DNA of 17,729 nucleotides from contig CAKTUS010000051.1 in assembly GCA_934621485.1 (NCBI GenBank), positions 1-17,729 of the forward strand, in the 5' to 3' direction. Under the pieces are notes generated by a model that saw only the letters and a program-made list of their open reading frames with translations, was not told the DNA's origin and searched no databases. This DNA is from an uncultured Clostridia bacterium (GTDB lineage: Bacteria; Bacillota; Clostridia; Christensenellales; Aristaeellaceae). Below, piece by piece: positions 1-6,706 of the stretch (the stretch's first letter is position 1; every line of letters begins with the position of its first letter). The position numbers and the translations under genes are program-made.

Positions 1-611
1 CGTTACTGGGCCTGCCTTGACCCTGACTCTTTCTTGCGGATTCTTTTCGGCTGATTCTTAAATGCTGTTGCCCTGGCTGCGGCTCCGATACCACCCTGTG
101 TTTTTTGACAGTCTGAAAAGCGCACTTTTGGGCGGGCTTGCGGGGTAAAGCTGCCTTTTGCCGGCTGCTCGCCGCAAGGCTGTTTTTCAGCACCCCGGTT
201 GGGTAAGCGTCGCGCAAGGCCTTTGTTTCGTTTTTCTGCTGAACGCAGGCTGTTCCGATACAGGCTGTCCTTTCGGTTGGCTTCTCAAAGCGGTTTAGGA
301 ACGAAATGGATTTTGGATGCGAAGGAACGGAGGGCCGCGCCTTTTGGAGACGTGATTGATTTCACGAAAATGGCGTTTTTTCTCAGTGAGGCGATGCCGG
401 AAGCAGCAGAAAACACAATCGTTGCAAGCCTGATAAATTTATATCAATAAGTACAGTACCGATATGTCAAAAATACAGTTTTCTTTTCGAATAAAAGCGA
501 TTATGATAGCTGTGGCGGGTGAGAAAAGGGGCCGCAAGGCGTCCGGACAGCCCTCCGAAATCATGTTTCAAGCGTATTGCTTTTACGAGTAAACAAACTG
601 GAGGCATCATC
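1..611. other. gene-poor leader region upstream of the alcohol dehydrogenase
   Basis: I see no convincing gene here. The first 300 bases are T/C-rich on the + strand, and the minus strand is broken by stops. One open frame (199-450, TTG start, 83 codons) has no ribosome site, is very rich in Arg and Phe at its start, and I do not recognise its product, so I do not call it. From about 428 to 515 the sequence turns AT-rich, which fits a promoter for the downstream dehydrogenase. The best -10 candidate is TATGAT at 502-507, but the hexamer 17 bases upstream (TTTTCT, 479-484) is a poor -35 box, so the promoter is only suggested. Confidence 0.5.
600..604 (+). promoter_or_regulatory. ribosome binding site of the alcohol dehydrogenase
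   Basis: GGAGG lies 7 bases before the ATG at 612. It decides the start: the frame stays open upstream to 519, but that extension has no ribosome site and encodes an Arg/Lys-rich, non-family sequence. Confidence 0.85.
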
Positions 612-1829
612 ATGGCAAGATTCACTCTTCCCCGGGATCTGTATCATGGCAAGGGCTCTTTGGAAGCGCTGAAAACCTTCGAAGGCAAAAGAGCGATGAT
701 CTGCGTCGGCGGCGGCTCCATGAAGCGTTTTGGCTTCCTGGACAAGGCTGTGGAGTATTTGAAGGAAGCCGGCATGGAAGTGGAGCTCTATGAAGGCATC
801 GAGCCCGATCCTTCCGTGGAAACCGTTATGAAGGGCGCAGCGGCCATGCAGAAGTTCCAGCCTGACTGGATTATCGCTATGGGCGGCGGCAGCCCCATCG
901 ACGCGGCGAAGGCCATGTGGATTAAGTACGAGTATCCCGAAACCACCTTTGAGGATATGTGCAAGGTGTTCGGCCTGCCCAAGCTGCGCCGCAAGGCTCA
1001 TTTCTGCGCCATTTCTTCCACCTCCGGCACCGCTACCGAGGTGACGGCCTTCTCTATCATCACCGACTACTCCAAGGGCATCAAGTACCCCATCGCGGAC
1101 TTTGAAATCACTCCCGATGTGGCTATCGTAGATCCCGACCTGGCCGAGACCATGCCCAAGAAGCTGGTTGCTCACACCGGTATGGATGCCATGACCCACG
1201 CTATTGAGGCGTATGTGTCCACCGCCAACTGCGACTTCACCGATCCGCTGGCTATCCATGCCATCGAAATGATTATGAAGGATCTGGTGCCCTCCTACAA
1301 CGGCGATATGGCCGCCCGCGACAACATGCACAACGCGCAGTGCCTTGCCGGTATGGCCTTCTCCAACGCGCTGCTGGGCATCGTGCACTCCATGGCTCAC
1401 AAGACCGGCGCTGCCTTTGCCGATTACGGCGCGCACATCATCCACGGCGCGGCCAACGCCATGTACCTGCCCAAGGTCATCGCCTTCAACGCCAAGGATC
1501 CTACCGCCAAGAAGCGCTATGGCGTCATCGCCGATTATATGCACCTGGGCGGCAAGGATGACGATGAGAAGGTCGCGCTGCTGATTGCTTACCTGCGCAA
1601 GATGAACGACGAACTGAACATTCCTCATTGCATCAAGAATTACGGCGCGGACAGCTATCCCACCGAAAACGGCTTCGTGCCTGAGAAGGTATTCCTGGAG
1701 CGCCTGCCCGAGATTGCCAAGAACGCTATCGGCGATGCCTGCACCGGCTCCAACCCCCGTCAGCCCAGCCAGGAAGAGATGGATAAGCTGCTGAAGTGCT
1801 GCTACTACGATACCGAGGTTGACTTCTAA
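612..1829 (+). CDS. iron-containing alcohol dehydrogenase (class III, butanol dehydrogenase-like)
   Basis: A 405-residue NAD(P)-dependent alcohol dehydrogenase of the iron-activated class III family, cytoplasmic, that interconverts aldehydes or ketones with alcohols, in anaerobes usually to dispose of fermentation electrons. The N-terminal half carries the dinucleotide motif GGGSPIDAAKA (residues 91-101). The C-terminal helical half carries all four expected metal ligands: Asp192 and His196 in GMDAMTHAIEAY, His263 in HSMAHKTGA, and His278 in HIIHGAANA. They match in spacing the Asp196/His200/His263/His277 set of E. coli FucO. Length is about the usual one for the family (380-400). The start at 612 is set by GGAGG 7 bases upstream. 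The gene is probably monocistronic, as a strong hairpin follows it. Family assignment is firm. The physiological alcohol (ethanol, butanol, propanediol) cannot be read from sequence. Confidence 0.95.
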   Translation: MARFTLPRDLYHGKGSLEALKTFEGKRAMICVGGGSMKRFGFLDKAVEYLKEAGMEVELYEGIEPDPSVETVMKGAAAMQKFQPDWIIAMGGGSPIDAAKAMWIKYEYPETTFEDMCKVFGLPKLRRKAHFCAISSTSGTATEVTAFSIITDYSKGIKYPIADFEITPDVAIVDPDLAETMPKKLVAHTGMDAMTHAIEAYVSTANCDFTDPLAIHAIEMIMKDLVPSYNGDMAARDNMHNAQCLAGMAFSNALLGIVHSMAHKTGAAFADYGAHIIHGAANAMYLPKVIAFNAKDPTAKKRYGVIADYMHLGGKDDDEKVALLIAYLRKMNDELNIPHCIKNYGADSYPTENGFVPEKVFLERLPEIAKNAIGDACTGSNPRQPSQEEMDKLLKCCYYDTEVDF

Positions 1830-1866
1830 GAGAGACAAATGCTCGGCCGGCACAGATTGTGCAATC

Positions 1867-1900
1867 AAAACGGCTGCCAGTTTACCGGCAGCCGTTTTTT
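1867..1900 (+). terminator. rho-independent terminator after the alcohol dehydrogenase, possible attenuator
   Basis: A perfect stem (AAAACGGCTGCC pairing with GGCAGCCGTTTT, 8 bp GC-rich core) closes an 8-base loop and ends in T6 at 1895-1900. The T-run stops 3 bases before the GGAGG of the next gene, leaving no room for a promoter between the hairpin and that gene. Confidence 0.9.
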
Positions 1901-1918
1901 CACGGAGGCTTTTGTTTC

Positions 1919-2461
1919 ATGCGCATCTATGACGATAACGGCCTGACGGAGCAGGAGTTTTTGCGGCGTTATGCCGAAAAAAACTATCCCAGGCCCAGCT
2001 TGACGGCGGACGTGGTCATTTTGTCCCAAACGCGGCAGGGCTACGAGGTACTGCTGGTACGGCGTAAGAATCATCCCTATCTGGACTGCTGGGCGCTGCC
2101 CGGCGGCTTTGCCAAGCCCAACGAGCCCCTGGAGCAAACCGCGGCGAGGGAACTGGCGGAGGAAACGGGAGTGGAAAATCTGCCGCTGCGCCTGATAGGC
2201 GTATACAGCACGCCGGGCCGCGATCCCCGCGGTTGGGTGGTCTCGGCAGCCTATATGGCCCTGGCTCCGGCCGATCGTCTGAAGCCCGTGGCCGGGGACG
2301 ACGCCAAAGATGCGTCATGGTTCCAGATTTTTCAGCAGGAAAACCGCCTGCTATTGAAGAATGTATGTTTTGCAGTTTCCGAGTTGGCTTTTGACCATGC
2401 AATCATTTTGCGAGATGCGCTGCGCACGGCGGAAAAGCAGAGCGGAAAAAGCGAAGCGTAA
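1919..2461 (+). CDS. Nudix hydrolase (ADP-ribose pyrophosphatase-like)
   Basis: A 180-residue cytoplasmic Nudix-family pyrophosphohydrolase, which cleaves a nucleoside diphosphate linked to another moiety (ADP-ribose, NADH, oxidised nucleotides and others). The Nudix box is complete: Gly63, Glu69, Arg77-Glu78-Leu79, Glu81-Glu82, Gly84-Val85, fitting GX5EX7REUXEEXGU exactly. The preceding ALPGGF and the later GRDPRGWVVSAAY resemble the ADP-ribose pyrophosphatase and NrtR-type Nudix branch, but there is no C-terminal winged helix as in NrtR, so this is a plain enzyme. The ATG at 1919 is chosen because GGAGG (1904-1908) precedes it by 10 bases. The frame is open 20 codons further up but would run through the terminator stem. 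It lies 32 bases upstream of nfnA and may be co-transcribed with it, which would fit a role in pyridine nucleotide turnover (inference). The substrate is not determined. Confidence 0.9.
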   Translation: MRIYDDNGLTEQEFLRRYAEKNYPRPSLTADVVILSQTRQGYEVLLVRRKNHPYLDCWALPGGFAKPNEPLEQTAARELAEETGVENLPLRLIGVYSTPGRDPRGWVVSAAYMALAPADRLKPVAGDDAKDASWFQIFQQENRLLLKNVCFAVSELAFDHAIILRDALRTAEKQSGKSEA

Positions 2462-2493
2462 GCGAGCACGAATAAGGAAAAGGAGACGGACCC

Positions 2494-3342
2494 ATGTATA
2501 AAATCGTTCGGAAAAAGGTTCTGAATCCCACGGTGACGCAGATGGAGATTGAAGCGCCGCTGGTGGCGCAAAAGGCCAAGCCCGGCCAGTTTATTATTCT
2601 GCGGGTGGACGAAGAGGGCGAGCGCATCCCCCTGACGGTGGCCGGCACCAACCCTGCCGAGGGCACGGTGAAGATCATCTTCCAGGTGGTGGGCGCGACC
2701 ACCGAGCTGCTCAATCATAAAGAGCAGGGCGAAGCCATTCAGGACTTTGTGGGTCCCCTGGGCGTGCCTACCCACACCGAGGGCATCAGGAAGGTGTGCG
2801 TTGTGGGCGGCGGCGTAGGCTGCGCCATTGCCATGCCCATTGCGGAGGAATTCCACAAGCTGGGCGCGGAAGTGACCAGCATCATCGGCTTCCGCAGCAA
2901 GGACATCGTCATTCTGGAGGACGAGTTCAAAGCCTATTCTGACAAGATGGTGCTGATGACCGACGACGGCAGCTACGGCCGTCATGGCAACGTGACCGTG
3001 CCGCTGAAGGAAATGCTGGAGGCCGGTGAAAAATTTGACATGATTATCACCATCGGGCCCCTGATTATGATGAAGTTTGTGGTGGCTACGGCTAAGCCCT
3101 TCGGCGTGCCTGTAACCGTGTCGATGAACCCCATCATGATCGACGGTACCGGCATGTGCGGCGGTTGCCGCCTGACCCTGCACGAGGACGGCAAGCGGGT
3201 GACAAAGTTTGCCTGCGTAGACGGCCCGGACTTCAACGGCTACGAAGTGGACTTCGATGAAGCCATGTCCCGCAGCAGAATGTACAACCGTTTCGAGCGC
3301 GCAGCGTATGAGCATACCTGCAACCTCTTCAAGCAGGCGTAA
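2494..3342 (+). CDS. nfnA: NADH-dependent ferredoxin:NADP+ oxidoreductase subunit A (small, FAD/2Fe-2S)
   Basis: A 282-residue small subunit of the cytoplasmic electron-bifurcating transhydrogenase NfnAB, which couples NADPH oxidation to NAD+ and ferredoxin reduction or, in reverse, makes NADPH. It has the fold of ferredoxin-NADP reductase/dihydroorotate dehydrogenase electron-transfer subunits: an FAD barrel (about 1-95, with RIPLTVAG), then an NAD domain starting VCVVGGGVGCA (101-111). The C-terminal cluster region has Asp217, Cys222, Cys225 (GMCGGC) and Cys241, matching the family's unusual 2Fe-2S site with three Cys and, as I recall from the structure, one Asp. The length matches the Thermotoga and Clostridium proteins. 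The RBS AAAGGAGA precedes the ATG. nfnB follows after 16 bases. Family relatives are also annotated as sulfide dehydrogenase subunit SudB, which sequence alone cannot exclude. Confidence 0.92.
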   Translation: MYKIVRKKVLNPTVTQMEIEAPLVAQKAKPGQFIILRVDEEGERIPLTVAGTNPAEGTVKIIFQVVGATTELLNHKEQGEAIQDFVGPLGVPTHTEGIRKVCVVGGGVGCAIAMPIAEEFHKLGAEVTSIIGFRSKDIVILEDEFKAYSDKMVLMTDDGSYGRHGNVTVPLKEMLEAGEKFDMIITIGPLIMMKFVVATAKPFGVPVTVSMNPIMIDGTGMCGGCRLTLHEDGKRVTKFACVDGPDFNGYEVDFDEAMSRSRMYNRFERAAYEHTCNLFKQA

Positions 3343-3358
3343 GGAGGAGGAAAACACC

Positions 3359-4768
3359 ATGGCCATCAATCCTAAAAAGCATGAGATGCCCACTCAGGAG
3401 CCCGCTGTACGGGCTCATAACTTCAGCGAAGTGGCGCTGGGCTACACCGCCGAAATCGCCGTGGACGAGGCGAAGCGCTGCCTGAACTGCAAAAACAAGC
3501 CCTGTGTAAACGGCTGCCCCGTGAACATTCAGATTCCGGATTTCATCAGCCATATTAAGGAGGGCGACTTTGAGGGCGCGTATCAGGTGATTTCCAAGTC
3601 CTCCTCGCTGCCTGCGGTGTGCGGCCGCGTGTGCCCTCAGGAGTCCCAGTGCGAGTGCAAGTGCACCCTGGGCGTGAAGTTTGAGCCCGTAGGCATTGGC
3701 CGTCTGGAACGGTTCGTGGCCGACTGGCACAACGAGCATGCCACCGAGCAGCCCGTGAAGCCCGCCTCCAACGGCCATCGCGTGGCGGTGGTGGGCTCCG
3801 GCCCCTCCGGCCTGACCTGCGCCGGTGATCTGGCCAAGAAGGGCTATCAGGTGACGGTGTACGAAGCGCTGCACACAGCCGGCGGCGTGCTGGTGTACGG
3901 CATCCCCGAGTTCCGTTTGCCCAAGGCCATCGTGGCCAAGGAAGTGGAAAGCCTGAAGGCGCTGGGCGTGGACGTGGAAACCAATGTGGTTATCGGTAAA
4001 ACCCTCACCATCGACGAGCTGTTTGAGGACGGCTTCGAGGCTGTGTTCGTAGGCTCCGGCGCGGGCCTGCCCAAGTTTATGGGCATTGAGGGCGAGGGCC
4101 TGAAGGGCGTGTATTCCGCCAACGAATTCCTCACCCGCAGCAACCTGATGAAGGCGTACCGCGATGATTCCACCACCCCCATTTCCAAAGGCGGCAAGGT
4201 GGTTGTGGTGGGCGGCGGCAACGTGGCCATGGACGCGGCTCGTACCGCTCTGCGCCTGGGCGCTGAGGTGAGCATCGTCTACCGCCGTTCCATGGAGGAG
4301 CTGCCCGCACGCCGGGAGGAAGTGGAGCACGCTCAGGAGGAAGGCATCGATTTCAAGCTGCTGAACAACCCGGTGCGCATCATTGGCTACGAAAATCCGG
4401 ACGATCCCCGCGACCCCAAAAACGGCTGTGTGAAGGCCATCGAATGTATCCGCATGGAACTGGGCGAGCCTGACGAAAAGGGCCGCCGCCGTCCCGTGGA
4501 AATTCCGGGCAGCGAATACATCATGGACGTGGACACCGTAATCATGGCGCTGGGCACCTCTCCCAACCCGTTGATCAAGAACACCACCAAGGGCCTGGAA
4601 ACCCAGAAGTGGGGCGGCATCATCGTGGAAGAGGATACCGGCCTCACCTCCCGTAAGGGCGTGTACGCCGGCGGCGACGCCGTAACCGGCGCGGCTACCG
4701 TCATTTTGGCCATGGGCGCCGGCAAGACCGCCGCTAAGGCCATCGATGAGTATCTGAGCGGAAAATAA
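3359..4768 (+). CDS. nfnB: NADH-dependent ferredoxin:NADP+ oxidoreductase subunit B (large, FAD/two 4Fe-4S)
   Basis: The 469-residue large subunit of NfnAB, homologous to the small subunit of glutamate synthase (GltD). It carries the bifurcating FAD and the NADPH site. The N-terminal ferredoxin-like part has two cysteine groups, Cys41/44/49/53 and Cys88/92/98/102, for two 4Fe-4S clusters. Next come the FAD motif VVGSGPSG (144-151) and the NADP Rossmann motif VVVVGGGNVAMDAAR (281-295), and finally the FAD-closing AGGDAVTGAATV near the C-terminus. The start at 3359 follows the strong site AAGGAGGAGG (3341-3350). The frame is open 34 codons upstream inside nfnA, but that extension is not family-like. 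Immediate pairing with nfnA makes GltD proper unlikely, and no GltB large subunit is visible. SudA is the other name used for this family. Confidence 0.93.
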   Translation: MAINPKKHEMPTQEPAVRAHNFSEVALGYTAEIAVDEAKRCLNCKNKPCVNGCPVNIQIPDFISHIKEGDFEGAYQVISKSSSLPAVCGRVCPQESQCECKCTLGVKFEPVGIGRLERFVADWHNEHATEQPVKPASNGHRVAVVGSGPSGLTCAGDLAKKGYQVTVYEALHTAGGVLVYGIPEFRLPKAIVAKEVESLKALGVDVETNVVIGKTLTIDELFEDGFEAVFVGSGAGLPKFMGIEGEGLKGVYSANEFLTRSNLMKAYRDDSTTPISKGGKVVVVGGGNVAMDAARTALRLGAEVSIVYRRSMEELPARREEVEHAQEEGIDFKLLNNPVRIIGYENPDDPRDPKNGCVKAIECIRMELGEPDEKGRRRPVEIPGSEYIMDVDTVIMALGTSPNPLIKNTTKGLETQKWGGIIVEEDTGLTSRKGVYAGGDAVTGAATVILAMGAGKTAAKAIDEYLSGK

Positions 4769-4778
4769 ATCAAGATTT

Positions 4779-4817
4779 CAACCGGCTGAAAGCCTGCTTT
4801 CGGCCGGTTGATTTTTT
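4779..4817 (+). terminator. rho-independent terminator of nfnAB
   Basis: A 15-bp stem with one G-T wobble (4779-4793 with 4796-4810), a very tight loop, and T6 at 4812-4817, starting 11 bases after the nfnB stop. Confidence 0.93.
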
Positions 4818-4824
4818 GTGCAAT

Positions 4825-4847
4825 AACCACCGCTTCGAGCGGGGGTT
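4825..4847 (+). other. second hairpin directly after the nfnAB terminator
   Basis: About 10 bp with one A-G mismatch (4825-4834 with 4838-4847) around a TTCG-type turn. There is no T-run after it on either strand, so it is not a second terminator in the usual sense. It might protect a 3' end or belong to the unexplained region that follows. Confidence 0.45.
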
Positions 4848-5821
4848 CAGGAAAGGGGAAAGCTGCGAGACGATTCGTCAAACCCTGTTCAGATAGCCGA
4901 TAATGATCCTGCGCGGCACTGCAATAGAGGTGCAAAGACAGACTTTCAGAGAGCGCTTGTACGCTGCCCCTTTTATGCCCTTACGGGGCTTAGTCACACC
5001 TCCGGCTTTGCTGGCGGGCATGATTGCGCTTTCGGAAAAAACGTTGGCAAAGCCGGGGAAAAGACGGAGCTTCAGTGCATGGGGCAGCAAAGGACGAAGG
5101 AATTTCCGGAAACTGGAAAAATGGCGCAGAAAAGGCTTGCGAACGACTGGCAGGATTGTGGAGCAACAGGGATTCAGATTTCGCAATGCGGCGCTCCTTT
5201 TCGGCAGCGGAGCCTTGCTGGCTGAAGCACCCATTGCCTTAGTCGATGGATTCTGAAAAAAGGTGATACAGAAGGCAACGCAGTCGAACCATCGCTGTGA
5301 GGATGTTTGGCGGAGCAGCGCTTGCTTTGTGCTCCGCCAACGGGCTGCCCGCATTCCTCTGGAGGCTGCAAGGGACAGAGGATACGGAACGGCTCGCGTG
5401 CAGCGGATGCAACGGCCGTTAGCGGCGGACAACTGCCGACGAGACGTTGGTTGGACTGCGCCAAAGCTGAGCAGAACCCCCTATGCCTGACACTTTCCCG
5501 CATGAAGATGTTCGCAGCGGTGTGATTCCGAAAAAGAAGGGGGACGGCATACGGCGCGGACAGAGAAAATCAGCCCCGGACGATTTCGGGAAGGTAAAGG
5601 ATTCCCCCAAAAAAACGCTCAGCCAAAAGAAAAAGAAAAGACAAAGCATCAAAAATTGTGAGAACGCGAAGGGATAAACCGGGACGAACCATCCGGGAAA
5701 AGGGAAAATCGAAAGACTTTTTCAAAGAAAAAGGAAGAAATGAAGGGGCAAGCAGCGGAAAGAAAAGAAAAAATCAAACGAAAGCAGAGACAAATGCCGG
5801 CAATAATCGCTAAAAAATATT
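4848..5821. other. about 1 kb without a recognisable gene
   Basis: No gene here convinces me. Two long open frames overlap on opposite strands (4903-5256 on +, 117 codons; 4878-5432 on -, 184 codons). Both products are very basic, match no family I know, and neither has a good ribosome site. The minus-strand frame begins inside hairpin-rich sequence. From about 5300 to 5440 there are several close hairpins. From about 5480 to 5800 the + strand is strikingly purine-rich, with runs of GAAAAAG type. This could be an untranslated structured RNA, a decayed gene, or a long leader. I cannot decide between them. Confidence 0.4.
5307..5340. other. perfect 11-bp inverted repeat (hairpin)
   Basis: TTGGCGGAGCA (5307-5317) and its exact reverse complement (5330-5340) flank a 12-base loop. 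No T-run follows. Further pairings lie close by: CGGGC/GCCCG at 5341-5351, TCCTCTG/CAGAGGA at 5355-5382, and the palindrome AACGGCCGTT at 5411-5420. Confidence 0.6.
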
Positions 5822-5873
5822 CTCTATTTTTGATTGTAACATAAATTTCATACAAAAAGTGAGAAAAATAGAG
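5822..5873. promoter_or_regulatory. inverted repeat upstream of the regulator promoter, candidate operator
   Basis: CTCTATTTTT (5822-5831) and its exact reverse complement AAAAATAGAG (5864-5873) are separated by 32 bases. The right arm ends 10 bases before the -35 box at 5884. The position fits a DNA-looping or paired-site operator for the downstream PAS/HTH regulator, but it is AT-rich, so a chance match or a bent upstream element is possible. Confidence 0.45.
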
Positions 5874-5883
5874 TGATTTCCTC

Positions 5884-5912
5884 TTTACATCTAAAAAAAG
5901 TTGTGATATACT
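5884..5912 (+). promoter_or_regulatory. sigma-A promoter of the D-amino-acid-type operon
   Basis: A -35 box TTTACA (5884-5889), a 17-base spacer, and -10 box TATACT (5907-5912) with the extended -10 dinucleotide TG at 5904-5905. Transcription would start near 5919, about 34 bases before the ATG at 5953. It is the only strong promoter I find ahead of the operon. Confidence 0.82.
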
Positions 5913-5952
5913 CTGCCTATGTTCAAAATGATTATGAGATTGGAAGTACGTT

Positions 5953-6669
5953 ATGCGAACGATTAACGAGGATGCGGCTTTCTTCAAACAGCTGATGGAC
6001 ATGCTGGAAACCCAGCTGAGCGTAAATGAAGAAATTGTACTGCATGATTTGACCAACGATTACGACCACACCATTGTGGATATCCGGCACGGCCATGTAA
6101 CCAACCGGAAGGTGGGGGATTGCGGCAGCAATTTGGGGCTGGAAGTGCTCCGCGGCACGGTGGAAAACGGCGACCGATACAACTACGTCACCCATACCCG
6201 GGACGGCAAAATTCTTCGTTCCTCTACCATGTTTATTCATGACGAGGATCGCCGGGTCATCGGTTCCATCTGCATTAACCGCGATATTACCGAAACCATT
6301 AAGCTGGAGGCCATGCTGCGGGAGGACAACCGCTATGTGCTGCCGCAAGCCGGCCCGGTGGCCGCTCCTGCCGCCGATGAGCGGCAGGCCCAGGAGCATG
6401 AGACCAAAGAGGTGTTCTTCAACAATATCAACGAACTGCTGGAGCACATGCTGCAAACCGCGCTGGAGGCTGTGGGCAAGCCCGTGGAACGAATGACGCG
6501 GGAGGACCGTCTGCGGTTCCTCAAATACCTGGATGATAAAGGAATGTTTGTGATTTCCAAGTCCGGCGACCGGGTTTGTGAATTTTTGGGAATTTCCAAA
6601 TTTAGCCTGTACAACTACCTGGATGCCGTTCGCAAGGGCGGAGAAACGTCCGACGCCGCCGAAAACTGA
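5953..6669 (+). CDS. YheO/DauR-family transcriptional regulator (PAS_6 + HTH_22)
   Basis: A 238-residue cytoplasmic DNA-binding regulator. Residues about 10-125 form the YheO-type PAS sensor domain (FKQLMDML, EIVLHDL, GSICINRDIT). A linker rich in Ala, Glu and Gln (about 130-150) follows, then a C-terminal helix-turn-helix (about 180-228: MTREDRLRFLKYLDDKGMF, then VCEFLGISKFSLYNYL). This is the architecture of DauR, the repressor of D-arginine catabolism in Pseudomonas, and of YheO. The gene is first in the operon and has its own strong promoter. The next gene starts 37 bases on, so it probably controls the transporter and enzymes downstream and its own transcription (inference). The PAS domain is expected to bind a small ligand, perhaps the imported substrate or an intermediate. 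Activator or repressor action cannot be told from sequence. Confidence 0.88.
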   Translation: MRTINEDAAFFKQLMDMLETQLSVNEEIVLHDLTNDYDHTIVDIRHGHVTNRKVGDCGSNLGLEVLRGTVENGDRYNYVTHTRDGKILRSSTMFIHDEDRRVIGSICINRDITETIKLEAMLREDNRYVLPQAGPVAAPAADERQAQEHETKEVFFNNINELLEHMLQTALEAVGKPVERMTREDRLRFLKYLDDKGMFVISKSGDRVCEFLGISKFSLYNYLDAVRKGGETSDAAEN

Positions 6670-6706
6670 TTTTTTGTTTTTGGCGGCAAGCAAAGGAGGA
6701 AGCGTC

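Noticed and set aside
199..450. 83-codon open frame before the alcohol dehydrogenase
   Set aside because: TTG start without ribosome site, Arg/Phe-rich unusual composition, no recognisable motif.
171..540. 10-base direct repeat GCCGCAAGGC (171-180 and 531-540)
   Set aside because: Short, GC-rich and without associated element. Chance is sufficient.
561..1868. 435-codon minus-strand frame opposite the alcohol dehydrogenase
   Set aside because: Shadow of a clear + strand gene with full catalytic motifs. The product is rich in His, Gly and Val as expected from antisense GC-rich codons.
3359..4768. Glutamate synthase small subunit (GltD) as the identity of the large flavoprotein
   Set aside because: It is homologous, but the pairing with an NfnA-type subunit and the lack of any GltB gene fit NfnB better.
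4878..5432. 184-codon minus-strand and 117-codon plus-strand frames in the 1-kb gap
   Set aside because: They overlap each other, have no good ribosome site and no known domain. I keep them only as part of the unexplained region.
5419..6056. Phe- and Ser-rich minus-strand frames across the purine-rich tract
   Set aside because: Their composition follows directly from the A/G-rich + strand, and they run over the promoter and start of the regulator gene.
6636..6680. GC hairpin and T-run at the end of the regulator gene as a terminator
   Set aside because: The stem is only 5 bp with a long loop and the T6 lies about 9 bases after it, so a working intrinsic terminator is unlikely. The next gene has a strong ribosome site close by.
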